Shown here piece by piece: positions 1 to 9,795 of a DNA stretch of 64,000 nucleotides. The notes under the pieces were generated by a model. That model searched no databases, was not told the origin of the DNA, and was given only the letters and a program-made list of their open reading frames with translations. How positions within the stretch are numbered: position 1 is the stretch's first letter; the number at the start of each line of letters is the position of its first letter. The translations under genes and the position numbers were made by a program. This DNA is from Pseudomonas corrugata (lineage in GTDB: Bacteria > Pseudomonadota > Gammaproteobacteria > Pseudomonadales > Pseudomonadaceae): contig NZ_LHVK01000025.1 of assembly GCF_001269905.1 (NCBI RefSeq), positions 62,001-126,000 on the forward strand, given 5' to 3'.

Positions 1-1
1 C

Positions 2-343
2 AAGCTCAACCTGCAACCCGACACCGCCAGCAACGGCGAGGAAGCCCTCAAGGCCATGAAGGAACGGCACTACGACCTGGTCCTGATGGATTGTGAGATG
101 CCGATCCTTGACGGGTTCTCCGCCACCCAGCAGCTGCGGGCCTGGGAAATGAGCAACCAGCGAACCCGTACGCCCATCGTAGCGCTCACGGCCCACATCC
201 TGGCCGAGCATAAGGAACGGGCCCGCCAAGCCGGGATGGACGGCCACATGGCCAAGCCGGTGGAGTTGTCGCAACTGCGCGAGCTGATCGAGCACTGGGT
301 CGCCCAACGCGAGCAACAGAACCGCACGGTGCAAACGTCCTGA
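2..343 (+). CDS. retS: Hybrid sensor kinase, C-terminal receiver domain (partial, probably RetS)
   Basis: The left window edge cuts this gene; the visible part is an open frame entering at base 2 and ending in TGA. It is a CheY-like receiver: the phospho-acceptor Asp lies in LVLMDCEMPILDG, followed by the conserved Thr/Ala of VALTA and the Lys of MAKPVE. The short tail after the receiver and the absence of an output domain fit the end of a hybrid histidine kinase. In P. aeruginosa the RetS kinase gene lies close to the urea transport genes, which here begin 28 kb downstream. The RetS identity is therefore inferred from synteny, not from the visible residues; another hybrid kinase is possible. 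Confidence 0.6.
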   Translation, partial: KLNLQPDTASNGEEALKAMKERHYDLVLMDCEMPILDGFSATQQLRAWEMSNQRTRTPIVALTAHILAEHKERARQAGMDGHMAKPVELSQLRELIEHWVAQREQQNRTVQTS

Positions 344-405
344 GCCGACAGACGTCACACCGCCTGATAGACTCCCGTCGTCTTCCTCCGCCTTGAGCCC
401 CAACC

Positions 406-1002
406 ATGCTCCATGTGCTGTTCAGCGTTTATCTGAAGATGCTGGTGCTCTACAGCCCCTTCTTCGTGTTGTCGTGCTTTATCGGCCTGACCCGTGGCTA
501 CTCGCGCAAGGAGCAGCGACGCCTGGCCTGGAAGGTCGCGATCGCGACACTGGTCTCCAGCGTATTGCTGTATTTGTTCGGTCGGGTGATTTTCAGCGTA
601 TTCGGCATTACCGTGGATGCGTTCCGTATCGGTGCCGGCAGCGTACTGTTCATCTCGGCGCTGGGCATGGCCCAGGGCAAGTCGGCCGTACAGACCGACA
701 ATGTCCAGCAGGACGTGACCATCGTCCCGCTGACCATTCCATTGACCGTCGGCCCCGGTACCATCGGCGCGCTGCTGGTGATGGGCGTGAGCCAGCCGCA
801 CTGGGACGACAAACTCATGGCCATTATCAGCATTGCCCTGGCCAGCTTCACCGTCGGGGTCGTGCTCTATCTGTCCAGCCGCATCGAACGGATTCTGGGT
901 GACCAGGGCTTGCAGATCGTCAGCCGCCTGATGGGGTTATTTGTCTGTGCGTTGGCGGCACAGATCATCTTCACCGGGGTGAAGGGCTACCTGATGCCGT
1001 AG
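406..1002 (+). CDS. MarC family integral membrane protein
   Basis: A 198-residue, very hydrophobic protein with about six predicted membrane helices. It shows the MarC/UPF0056 signature around TIPLTVGPGTIGALL, two thirds along. MarC proteins are inner-membrane proteins of unknown transport role; the original link to multiple antibiotic resistance was not upheld for E. coli MarC. It starts 62 bp after the sensor kinase gene on the same strand, so co-transcription is possible. It converges with the next gene, separated by only 13 bp. The length is normal for the family. Confidence 0.88.
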   Translation: MLHVLFSVYLKMLVLYSPFFVLSCFIGLTRGYSRKEQRRLAWKVAIATLVSSVLLYLFGRVIFSVFGITVDAFRIGAGSVLFISALGMAQGKSAVQTDNVQQDVTIVPLTIPLTVGPGTIGALLVMGVSQPHWDDKLMAIISIALASFTVGVVLYLSSRIERILGDQGLQIVSRLMGLFVCALAAQIIFTGVKGYLMP

Positions 1003-1015
1003 CACCGCTGACCGG

Positions 1016-1834
1016 TCACCCTTGCTTGCGGCGGTTGAAGCGCTTTCGCAGCACCTCCTTGCGATGTTCGCCCAGGTATTGCTCGATGTCCGACCTGAAC
1101 TCTTCGTAACGAGCCGGGTTGAACGTCACAAAGGATTTACCGCGAAAGATTTCCCGCGCCGACGATTGCCAGTTCACGAAAAGAACCCCGCCGTTATTCG
1201 AGGTTCCGGTCTGCCTTATGGAGGCAGACGAGGCAATCAGGATACCGTTGGCCAACTGCTCGCAGGGAATGACGGAGAGACGGGCGCCCTCGGGCGTCTT
1301 GACCTGGCTGTTGTACAGATTGAGGGTTTGCTTATCCTGCTTCAGCCCGTCAATCGTGGTGTTCACCACCGCACCGAGCACCGACGCTGCCGGGACACTG
1401 GCTTTCACCCCATCGATGATTCCCTTGACGATGTCGCTGATCACGAAGTCCATGTCTACGCGCTGGGAACGCTCGGAGTAGCGGGTGTAGCCGTCATCGG
1501 CAACGAAACATCCGAGGTCATGCAGACACCGGATAAACGCGTCATACCACGCCAAGGTGTTCTTGCCGCCAGGTACTTCAAAGTTGGCCTCCATGATGGC
1601 CATGGTCATCAGGTTCTCCATGATCGCCATGTTGGTGAGCGACATGTTGGCGCCGTAGCCTACCAGCGCGTTTCCCAACATCAGCGCGTCCAGGTCCTGG
1701 GTCGGGCTGTCCTGCAGTGCAGCGGACCGACGCATACGCCGGCCGGCAGAGACCAGCGCCTTGCGCCTGTTGATGCGTGCACCGATCAGCTCAATACTCT
1801 GCTCGACACTTACTTCACTTTCAAACTGTTCCAT
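1016..1834 (-). CDS. Hypothetical protein A, member of a divergent paralog pair beside the toxin gene
   Basis: A 272-residue protein that I do not recognise. There is no signal peptide. Residues about 50-90 are Met/Ala-rich and moderately hydrophobic (GANMSLTNMAIMENLMTMAI); the C-terminus is basic (KRFNRRKQG). The start is supported by GGGAAG six bases upstream. By eye it aligns with the protein encoded divergently at 2046-2696: both have a W-[YF]-[DE]-x-[FY]-[IV]-R-x-L-x-x-LG motif in the middle, a Trp-containing strand near the C-terminus, and an EH...RRFNxRR-like end. The two are probably distant paralogs. Proximity to the giant toxin suggests a role as accessory, partner or independent effector, but nothing in the sequence shows function. 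Confidence 0.75.
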   Translation of the reverse strand: MEQFESEVSVEQSIELIGARINRRKALVSAGRRMRRSAALQDSPTQDLDALMLGNALVGYGANMSLTNMAIMENLMTMAIMEANFEVPGGKNTLAWYDAFIRCLHDLGCFVADDGYTRYSERSQRVDMDFVISDIVKGIIDGVKASVPAASVLGAVVNTTIDGLKQDKQTLNLYNSQVKTPEGARLSVIPCEQLANGILIASSASIRQTGTSNNGGVLFVNWQSSAREIFRGKSFVTFNPARYEEFRSDIEQYLGEHRKEVLRKRFNRRKQG

Positions 1835-2045
1835 ATATAACTTCCCTGGTTATGTAATGACCACTCCTGCGATCAAACAGCAATCTAATTTACCCTTCAG
1901 GCAAACTGCAACTTTCAGCTTATTGCAACATATTTAGCTCTTCTCACCCCCCCGACAAACATCCGGATTTAAATCAACCCATCCACTCACTTGAATTCAC
2001 CGGCCACCGTTGTATTTATAAAAGACAACTTTGACGGAGATTTCC
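1835..2045. promoter_or_regulatory. AT-rich divergent promoter region between the two paralogs
   Basis: The gap is distinctly AT-rich compared with its GC-rich surroundings and lies between two genes that point away from each other, so it must hold both promoters. Shine-Dalgarno sequences are visible at each end (GGGAAG for the minus-strand gene, ACGGAG at 2035-2040 for the plus-strand gene). I could not assign convincing -35/-10 pairs. The base composition shift is a sign of foreign origin. Confidence 0.5.
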
Positions 2046-2696
2046 ATGAACAACCCATTACTGACCGGCCTGGTCACGGGCCCTAACCTGCTCTCCTATA
2101 TCGAGATGCTTTCCCCGCAGGATCACAACGACATCGCGGACTGCAATAGCATTGCCACCCGATCAGCCGACCTTGGCCATAACCGCTATACAGACTCTAA
2201 AAGCTGGTTCGAAGAGTATGTCCGCACATTGAATTTCCTCGGCTGGGCGCTCTATGACGACACCATCCTCACCCGCACTCGGCACTTCGTCACGGGCTCG
2301 GTGGCAGATTTCCTGGTTCAGGGCGCCCAGACCATGACGGACTCCCGACAGGCGAATGCAATGATCGATACCCTCGACGCCCTGAAAGCCAATCAACCGG
2401 CAATGCTGTCCTTCGACAGGGAAACCCGGCATGGCGAAACGTTTCAGATCATCCCGGCCCGCTACGACTCACGGAACAACGTCCATATTGCCGTCTATAA
2501 GCTCGAACTCAATATGGATATAAAAAAGCACAGATTTCTGTTTTGGGACTGGGAAAAGCGCTCGGCAGAAATCATCCAGCAACAGGCACTCTTCAAACTG
2601 GACAGGAATCATTTGAACAACAAAAGAGCCCTGATCAAAAAGAAGTTGAATGAACACCTCATGAGGCGATTCAACCTGAGAAGAGTCGCCCCATGA
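2046..2696 (+). CDS. Hypothetical protein B, paralog of the divergent neighbour
   Basis: A 216-residue protein of unknown function. An in-frame TTG exists at 2031, but the ATG at 2046 is preferred because ACGGAG sits five bases upstream. It has no signal peptide or membrane segment. It shares with protein A (1016-1834) the central motif (here WFEEYVRTLNFLG), a late Trp/acid strand (FWDWEKRSAEI) and a basic C-terminus (MRRFNLRRVAP). It is shorter and lacks the Met/Ala-rich segment. It converges with the toxin gene, 37 bp apart. The pair plus the toxin look like one accessory locus; whether B acts with the toxin is inference. Confidence 0.75.
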   Translation: MNNPLLTGLVTGPNLLSYIEMLSPQDHNDIADCNSIATRSADLGHNRYTDSKSWFEEYVRTLNFLGWALYDDTILTRTRHFVTGSVADFLVQGAQTMTDSRQANAMIDTLDALKANQPAMLSFDRETRHGETFQIIPARYDSRNNVHIAVYKLELNMDIKKHRFLFWDWEKRSAEIIQQQALFKLDRNHLNNKRALIKKKLNEHLMRRFNLRRVAP

Positions 2697-2712
2697 GCAT
2701 CCATTCATCTGG

Positions 2713-2728
2713 CCCATCTATAGATGGG
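2713..2728. terminator. Perfect 16-bp palindrome between convergent genes (possible terminator)
   Basis: CCCATCTATAGATGGG is a perfect palindrome lying between the stop codons of protein B and of the toxin gene. The position suits a bidirectional terminator, but there is no clear T-tract and almost no loop, so it could equally be a protein-binding site. Confidence 0.35.
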
Positions 2729-2733
2729 TCTGA

Positions 2734-5700
2734 TTAATTCACCGCATTGTTTTCCAGCGCCTTCGAGACGCTCAGCAACGCCTTAAGCGTGATGCTATTG
2801 CGCGGATCCGGCTGGGCGTCCAGGCGCTGTATCAACTTTGAAACGGCATAGCGTCGATGATTCTCGAAACTGAGCAACACCTCCCCGCGCAGGTTGATAT
2901 CGCTGGCGTAAACTTCACGAATAATCACACTGTGTCCATTGTCAGGATCAATGATCACCAAGTGCTCATCGACAATGCTCAACAACAGTCTGGCCGGGTC
3001 AGACAGTTCCCAGATCAACTTGCCAGGTTCGACAGGTGCTCCGTTCAGGGAAGGTCGGCAGTCGAGAACGACCGATTCGAGCCTCAGCCAGGCCACCTTC
3101 GTCAGCCGGTAACTCACACTCCCCTGCCCCATGCGCAGGATCAAGGTCGTGACATCGTCCGGCAGCAGATCACCGATCTTCATCTTCTCCCCGCCGACGA
3201 CCAGCACCTCGCCGTCACGCTGGACGTAGCCAAGGGGTCCTGTCTCTTGCATGGCCGGATAGCTCAGCAGCCTGCCATTACTGTGTTCATGGAACAGCAG
3301 GTTGTCCGGTCGCCGGGTTCCCAGTACATCGAAGGTCCCTGTGAATTCGGCCCTGGGCATTCGAATCAAGCGCTTGTGCTCAGTGACGAACCATTTCAGG
3401 TCGTCGGGATCTTCCACGGTCAGTAGAGCACTGCGAAACGGCTGGTCCGCCAATCGCTCGAGCATCTCCTGCTTCCGGCCATCCTGGGCAGTGACCCACT
3501 CACGAGTCACGCCCGTGATCAACGCTGGCTCCCGACTCCGCAACGAAACCACGACACCTTCGGGCGTCACGCCACGCAGTCCGGTACCGTCGACCGTCAC
3601 CTCGACAAATCGCCAGGGTGCCCATTCACGCTGCGCCTTGGGTAACGCGTCAGCCTGCAACACTTGCGTGCCCAGTCCAAAGACCGACTCAAGCTGCTGC
3701 GGATCGATGAACGCCTGGCGATGGACTTGCCCCTTGGATACATCGAATAACCAGGCCGCCTCGCCATCCGGAGTGACGCTCAGCAGGCGCATTTCCTTCC
3801 CATGCCCCGGTTCAGCCAGCAGCAGCCTGCTGCCGATGTACCAGGCACACAACGTCGCGTCACCGCTGAAGCTGGTCAGGCCGACAAGGGTCAGACACTC
3901 GGCGGCGTGTCGTCGGGCCAGCGGTTGCAGTGCAGACCACCAATGTGTCCGATTCCGGAACCATGGCTCGTTCATCCCCTCCAGGCTCAGGTCACCCTGG
4001 TCCGTGAGGGTGTAGAACAGACCGTCAGCAGTCAGCACCAGATACCCATTGTCGATGGCGATGATATTTTCCAGCTTCTCGTGCTGCTTCCACTTGCTTG
4101 ACCACTGCCACTTGTCCGCCACCAGGGTGCGTCGCCGGCGGCAGAGTTCCTTCGCGGGCCTGTCGTACACGATGAACACATCGCTGCCGTCCTTCGGCGT
4201 GAGCAAAGTCAGATCCGTCATGTTCTTGATCGAGTCCGGCCAACCACGCAGATGGTTGTGTTTCGGCGCGGGGCGGATGATCAGTCGGTCGCTGCGACGA
4301 ACCCAGGCCATGTCCCGCCACTGCGCGTCGATTTTCCAGCAGACCGACACAAAGGGGGCTGGCCGCCAATTGACGGTGACGTAAGTCGCATCATTATCGA
4401 CATACGGTGTGAAGGGGTAGCCGCTGCCCAGAACCTGAGTCCAGTCGGCCAATGTTTCGCTGGCACTGAAGACCGATTCCAGCGCCGGCCCTTCCTCCCG
4501 AGTCACCGAACTGAGCAGCAATTGCCCATCATGGATGACATAGACCAGCACATCGCGGGTCTGGTCCGCACGGGTGATTTGCTGTTCGATATGAATCACC
4601 CCCTGGGCGTCGGCCTCGACGCTGCGGATGCTGGTCGCCGCATTCTTTGCGCCCCGTAGCCAATAGCGATGACTCAACAGTCCGGTGTTCGCATCGACCT
4701 GCCAGATGATCAGGCCCTCCGGTTCATGGAAATAGGCACTGTCGCCTGCCACCGCCCCCAGCAGTGCGTCATCGGTACCGGGGATCTCGTTACGGATGTA
4801 CAGGAAACGGTCCTCCTTCGCGTCATACCAGGCCGTGACGTAACGGGGCTCGTCGGGCTTCTCGAAGGGAATCAGGTAGCGGTGGACCGGCGTGTAGGGC
4901 ATCGCCAGGCGGTGACCTTGCGCCAGGCGCTTGAGGTGTGGCTGCAACGCCTGTCGATCCATGCCCGCAGGCACGTCCTGCTCGATAAGCGTGAGTTTGC
5001 GTTCGCTCAGCTCGACTTGGAACACCTGGTTGCCAGCGATCCGCAGCAGCACGTCATGAAAGCCCGTTCCCGTGAAGCTCACCTGGACGGCGCCCACGAA
5101 CAGTTTCGCGTAGCGCTCGATCCGGATATCGCCCTCAGTGGCCCAGGGCGCATCCAGCACCCAACCCGAGCGCTGTCGGTTCAACGACTCGCATGTGAGG
5201 CTCACGCCGGGATTGAGGCCCACTGCGCAACGCTTGCCCGCGCCTCTGATCCGGTAGCTGACTTTTCCGTGCCACACCGTTGGGAGCACCGGCACCACCA
5301 GTGAACGCTCGGTCTCATCGAGCAACACGTCGATCACGGTTGGCCGGTAATCCGGGAGCATGCGGTACAGGATGTAGTCGCTCGGAAACGAATAGAACGA
5401 AAACAGGAACAGCCATCCACCATCTGCCTTCTTTTTTTCCAGCCGCCGTGCCGTGTCGAACCCGGTGTCATGGCGCAATCCCGCGAATGGCAGCGCCTTG
5501 TATTCATAGCGATAACAGGTTCTCGGCATGCAAGGCAGTACGATGGCCTGGCCGGCGGACGGGGTGAACCTGACTCGCTCGGTCAGGCGCAGCTCCCGAC
5601 GGATATCGATCGCCCGGTCATAATCGTCATCGAACGTCGGCACGCCGAAATGATCTCGCAACGGATACAGCCTCGGGCTGTCCAGGACCAGTTCGCCGCG

Positions 5701-8700
5701 GACCAGATCCAACGTGCCGACAATCAGTGACGGACGTGGCAACCAGGCTTCGCTGTGGGCGTCAAACCGGTAGGCCTGGAGATGGGCCTTGCTCAGTTCA
5801 TCGAAGAACAGCCCGACCTGCTTGGCCTCTTCGGCGATGGCGGCAAATCCCTGGGCCACTGCCGTCACCCCTACCGCCAAGCCGCCCAGGATCACGGCGG
5901 CCCCGCCAAGAAACGCACCGGCAGTGGTGGCGCCGACCGTGAGCGCTCCCGCCGACAACATCAGCCCGGCCGAATCGAAAGCCAGTTGAGTACCGAACCG
6001 GGCGCGCTCGATCTCGCTGGACGCGGTCGCCAACTGATAGATATCGAACCCGACATTCGCCAGTTGCAGCACGCCTCCGGTCGCCTCGCTCACGCTGGAA
6101 CCCACCGCCGCCCTGACCACAGGCGCAACAGTACGGGCAATCAGCTTTTCTTCCGCCAACGCCTGTCGGACCAAACCTACCAAGCCCGCTACATCGGCCA
6201 CGTTGCCATGGACCAGTTGTGCGTAATTGACATAGCCATGCAACCGGACCGCCAGGGACAAAGGACGATCCGGACCTTCCCGATCAGTCAACGCGGACAT
6301 CAGCGCCTGTATGCTGAAGCCGGCGTTGAGGGTGTGAACGCTGCCCACTTCGGCAGGCTCGCTCGGGACCAAGGGTTTGTTGGCCAGGGCCAGGAAACGC
6401 TCCGAGAGGTAGTTCTTGATGCGCAGGAGTCGATGGTCGTCGGAGATGACCCGCACCAGTTGCCCGGGGTCTTTCGGATCGATCAGGTTGATCCGATACG
6501 ACCCGTCCGAGGTGATCTCCAGGGTTTCGAACAACGGCACAAGTTGCGGTGCCAGTTGGTTCTGCTGCCGGAGTTGGGCCGTGACTTCTGCAATGCGCTG
6601 TCCCCACCAGTGACCATCCAGCGCCAACAGACTGCTGCCGAGTCGAGGATTGTTCATGAGCGATTGCCCGCGGGCACTGGCCAAGCGCTGCCTGACAGGG
6701 GGTTGCGTATGCCCAGGCAAGGCACCCGGTTGCAGCAGTTCCGAGACCCGGATCGAACCGGGTAGCAGGGCTTTCGACACGCGTTCACCGTCCAGCTCGA
6801 TCAGCTCGAACGCCGGACGAGCCGCATCACCGTACGCCGCATAGTGAATGGCCATTTCCTGCTGGATAAAGAACCGCTCCAGTGCCTGCCTGAATCGAGT
6901 GGCATGCTCGAATTCGAAGACGCCGAAATTCGGATCGTAGAAGTGATAGGTGCTGCGCTCGCCGTCGAAGGTCCTGGCCACCAGCATGGCGTGGTTGTCG
7001 GAATTGAGCATCAACGTGCCGGTGTTTGTCCTGGCTTGCAGCGTCTCCACGACCCGCTTCAGATCCGAGCGCCCCAAGGCATTGCCGACATCACTGAGCT
7101 GCACTTCACGCAACGCTTCCACACCTTGCAGGAACGTCACGCAATCGCTTGCCTCAGGCTCGATGGCACCCAGGTAGAAGCGCTCGCGCAGGGTGGTGAG
7201 CGCCGCCTTCCCCGTCGCCATGGCTGCCGCCATGACCAGGGCCAGTGGATAACAGCGTCCGCCCACCGTGTCGCCTTCGCCCTGAAGCAGCAAATCCTGG
7301 GGAACAAGCTTGATCGTGTCAGCCTCGAAGCCGTCCAGGACAGTCGCCAGGCGCTCGGTGATCCGGTCACGGTACTCAAGCTTCGCCACCTGCTGGATCC
7401 GGGCAACATGCCGCCCCCACTGGCGCAGTGTCAGGGGCTGCTCCAGCGCCTGCTTCTTCAAGCCCAGGGCGGTGTCGGAATGCCCGGGCGGCCCACCGCT
7501 CGGGTCGGCCAACCCGGCCTGGAAAGCCGACGCTTGAAGCTTGAACAAGACACGCTCAATCGTCGCGTAGTTACCCGCGATGCCGCGCTCGTCGAGGTTG
7601 TTGGCCAGGTTATCCAATTGGGGGCGAGCCGCCTCGAAGCTGCGGTTATCCAGCGCCTGCGCGCCGATCAACGCCCCCACCAGCAGGCGTTGCAACGGGC
7701 TCAGTTGAGCCACTTCGAAACTGCCCTTGGCCAGACGGCCCAACAGTTCAACGATAGACAAACGCTGGGTCTGCGCATCGCTCAAGGAGGCGGGGGGCAG
7801 CAACTTCGCGGCCTGGTCGCGGATCGACTGGCGCTCCGCAAAACTCAACACGATGGCCTTATCAAAAGACACCACGCCGGTATGACTGCGATTCATCGTG
7901 CTCATGAAGGTGTCACCCAACTCATCGGCCAGACGCTGCAGCAACTCGGTGGATAGCAAATGGCGGCCCTCCAGTACCGGCCAGCCTTCGTCGAACTGGA
8001 GCGAGCGGTACTTGAGCAGCTCTGCCATGTCACCGGCATAACGGGCCTTGAAGCGGCCTTCCTTCCAGCGCTTTTGCTCGTTGGCGAGCCATTGCGCGGT
8101 ATCGCTTTCGTTCTCCTTCCAGGAGTGGTCCTGCTCTTCCTCGGTGGCCAGGTTAACGCTGGTGACCGCCGGGATGGCGGCTTCCGCTCGCCACCGTTCA
8201 GCCGTTCGAGGCGTGAAATGCGCCCTCAGGTGAGCCGCCATGCCCTCGAGCATGGCGCCAGGTCCGGTCAGGTAGATCGTCACTTCGCTCTGGGGGCGGA
8301 TTCCATCGCTGTAGTAGGTAGCGGCGGCCTGCACCAACAAAGACGTGGTCATTTCCACCTCCGGTGGCAACTCATGCAAAACGCCAAACACCTGGGTCGC
8401 CGCCTGCTTTGCAACACGGGCCATGGCGTCGACATCGGTAAAGGCAACGTTCTGTTCATCGGCCAGGCGAGCGGTGGCATCGACGATTTCATAGTTGAGC
8501 CTGAAACGATCGAGCACGGCCTCGAGCATTGCCGAACCTGGGTGGGCCATCAGAAACGCGTTGCTCAACGAGTTCCGTACCACAACGGCGCGCAGCTCGT
8601 ATGGGCGAGCCAAACGCTCCACCGGCATGCGAAAAACGCGGTTCAACTCGGGTTTGCTGTCCGCGAAGCCCTTGAGTGCCTCACGACTTTGCGATGGGAT

Positions 8701-9795
8701 CTGCTCCAGATAATCCATGTACTTGTTGCGCAAGGTCTGGCGACCCGGCATCCAGTCGGGATTTCGATCAAGCAACAACTGCAGCGTGCCCAGGAGCGCG
8801 TCGGTCTTGAACCCGCGAATGTCGACTGACCCCAATTTTTCCAGCAAGGGTGGCAGACAGTCGACGTCGGCATATCGGCCGCCCTCCCTGAACAGCGCCT
8901 CGGCGCGCACGACATCGGAGGCTGAGGCAAAATTGCCACGCAGGCTGATCTCGCGTTCGTAGATGTCTTTCAGTTGGAGCCCTTCACCCCGGGCCAGATC
9001 ACGTAGCGCCAAGTTCCCTTCGGCCAATACCTGCAGGCTGCGCCGGTTATCGGCCTTCAGGGTATGGAGCCGCGCCTTGTCCTGGCCGTAGGCCCGAACC
9101 AGCAGGTCCACTCGCGCATCATCGGCACTGCCGCCGTTTTCCACGGCCTTCTTGATATGGGCATACATCTGTTGCTTGAGGACGATGGCACGTTCTTCAT
9201 AAAGGTCACCCAGTTCAGATGCATCGGTACTATCCTTCCCACCGCTGGACATGGCATCCGCCTTGGCGGCTTCGACAATAATCCGGTTGGTTTCATAGGC
9301 CAGCAGTGCATCACTGTCATACCAGAGATAAAGTTGATGCCCCTCGGCACCCATCACGTGTTTCCAGATATTGATGTAGTCGCGCTGAATGTCGCCAACG
9401 CCTCCGCCGAGCCAGGCAAAGTGCAGTTTTTTCGGCACTTCCGTGGCCGCTACTTTCAATTGATCGAGACTGTTTTGCAGGCGCGCTTCAAAATCCTCTA
9501 CCTGGTTTTGAATGTGCACCAGATCCACAGGAGCGGAGCCGCCAGTTGGCGTCAGCTCAGCCGCGCGGCGCCGACGGCTGCCCCGCAATGCCGTCAACGC
9601 CTGCTTGAGCAGTCCCAGCGGTTCCAACAGGTCTGACGCATCCTGCACGGCAATGCAGCCGGAGTAATATCGGAGCACCGCATCATATTGATCATCACCC
9701 TTGTAGGGCACTAACGCCTGTTCAAGATCCTTAAGTTTTAGTACACCCTTGAAATCGACATAACCCGCAGCCGATGAAAATCTGCTCTCACTCAT
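2734..9795 (-). CDS. Giant glucosylating-toxin/lymphostatin-like protein
   Basis: A 2353-residue protein. I start at the ATG at 9795 (GGAAG seven bases upstream), not the in-frame ATG 78 bp earlier. About residues 120-560 form a TcdA/TcdB-type glycosyltransferase: KKLHFAWLGG at about 122-131 and EGGRYADVDCLPPL with the metal-binding DxD at about 310-312. About 840-960 look like a papain-like cysteine protease: GGRCYPLA (Cys about 848), DNHAMLV (His about 935), FYDPNFG (Asp about 954). This is the C58/YopT-like arrangement found in lymphostatin LifA. A Gly/Ala-rich hydrophobic stretch at about 1271-1319 fits the TcdA/TcdB pore region. The last roughly 1000 residues look beta-rich and may be for receptor binding. 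There is no signal peptide. Expected role: delivery of a glycosyltransferase into eukaryotic cells. Target and secretion route are unknown. Confidence 0.85.
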   Translation of the reverse strand: MSESRFSSAAGYVDFKGVLKLKDLEQALVPYKGDDQYDAVLRYYSGCIAVQDASDLLEPLGLLKQALTALRGSRRRRAAELTPTGGSAPVDLVHIQNQVEDFEARLQNSLDQLKVAATEVPKKLHFAWLGGGVGDIQRDYINIWKHVMGAEGHQLYLWYDSDALLAYETNRIIVEAAKADAMSSGGKDSTDASELGDLYEERAIVLKQQMYAHIKKAVENGGSADDARVDLLVRAYGQDKARLHTLKADNRRSLQVLAEGNLALRDLARGEGLQLKDIYEREISLRGNFASASDVVRAEALFREGGRYADVDCLPPLLEKLGSVDIRGFKTDALLGTLQLLLDRNPDWMPGRQTLRNKYMDYLEQIPSQSREALKGFADSKPELNRVFRMPVERLARPYELRAVVVRNSLSNAFLMAHPGSAMLEAVLDRFRLNYEIVDATARLADEQNVAFTDVDAMARVAKQAATQVFGVLHELPPEVEMTTSLLVQAAATYYSDGIRPQSEVTIYLTGPGAMLEGMAAHLRAHFTPRTAERWRAEAAIPAVTSVNLATEEEQDHSWKENESDTAQWLANEQKRWKEGRFKARYAGDMAELLKYRSLQFDEGWPVLEGRHLLSTELLQRLADELGDTFMSTMNRSHTGVVSFDKAIVLSFAERQSIRDQAAKLLPPASLSDAQTQRLSIVELLGRLAKGSFEVAQLSPLQRLLVGALIGAQALDNRSFEAARPQLDNLANNLDERGIAGNYATIERVLFKLQASAFQAGLADPSGGPPGHSDTALGLKKQALEQPLTLRQWGRHVARIQQVAKLEYRDRITERLATVLDGFEADTIKLVPQDLLLQGEGDTVGGRCYPLALVMAAAMATGKAALTTLRERFYLGAIEPEASDCVTFLQGVEALREVQLSDVGNALGRSDLKRVVETLQARTNTGTLMLNSDNHAMLVARTFDGERSTYHFYDPNFGVFEFEHATRFRQALERFFIQQEMAIHYAAYGDAARPAFELIELDGERVSKALLPGSIRVSELLQPGALPGHTQPPVRQRLASARGQSLMNNPRLGSSLLALDGHWWGQRIAEVTAQLRQQNQLAPQLVPLFETLEITSDGSYRINLIDPKDPGQLVRVISDDHRLLRIKNYLSERFLALANKPLVPSEPAEVGSVHTLNAGFSIQALMSALTDREGPDRPLSLAVRLHGYVNYAQLVHGNVADVAGLVGLVRQALAEEKLIARTVAPVVRAAVGSSVSEATGGVLQLANVGFDIYQLATASSEIERARFGTQLAFDSAGLMLSAGALTVGATTAGAFLGGAAVILGGLAVGVTAVAQGFAAIAEEAKQVGLFFDELSKAHLQAYRFDAHSEAWLPRPSLIVGTLDLVRGELVLDSPRLYPLRDHFGVPTFDDDYDRAIDIRRELRLTERVRFTPSAGQAIVLPCMPRTCYRYEYKALPFAGLRHDTGFDTARRLEKKKADGGWLFLFSFYSFPSDYILYRMLPDYRPTVIDVLLDETERSLVVPVLPTVWHGKVSYRIRGAGKRCAVGLNPGVSLTCESLNRQRSGWVLDAPWATEGDIRIERYAKLFVGAVQVSFTGTGFHDVLLRIAGNQVFQVELSERKLTLIEQDVPAGMDRQALQPHLKRLAQGHRLAMPYTPVHRYLIPFEKPDEPRYVTAWYDAKEDRFLYIRNEIPGTDDALLGAVAGDSAYFHEPEGLIIWQVDANTGLLSHRYWLRGAKNAATSIRSVEADAQGVIHIEQQITRADQTRDVLVYVIHDGQLLLSSVTREEGPALESVFSASETLADWTQVLGSGYPFTPYVDNDATYVTVNWRPAPFVSVCWKIDAQWRDMAWVRRSDRLIIRPAPKHNHLRGWPDSIKNMTDLTLLTPKDGSDVFIVYDRPAKELCRRRRTLVADKWQWSSKWKQHEKLENIIAIDNGYLVLTADGLFYTLTDQGDLSLEGMNEPWFRNRTHWWSALQPLARRHAAECLTLVGLTSFSGDATLCAWYIGSRLLLAEPGHGKEMRLLSVTPDGEAAWLFDVSKGQVHRQAFIDPQQLESVFGLGTQVLQADALPKAQREWAPWRFVEVTVDGTGLRGVTPEGVVVSLRSREPALITGVTREWVTAQDGRKQEMLERLADQPFRSALLTVEDPDDLKWFVTEHKRLIRMPRAEFTGTFDVLGTRRPDNLLFHEHSNGRLLSYPAMQETGPLGYVQRDGEVLVVGGEKMKIGDLLPDDVTTLILRMGQGSVSYRLTKVAWLRLESVVLDCRPSLNGAPVEPGKLIWELSDPARLLLSIVDEHLVIIDPDNGHSVIIREVYASDINLRGEVLLSFENHRRYAVSKLIQRLDAQPDPRNSITLKALLSVSKALENNAVN

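Noticed and set aside
2857..9636. Long plus-strand frames opposite the toxin gene
   Set aside because: Shadows of a high-GC gene; the minus frame has all family motifs and the plus frames have none.
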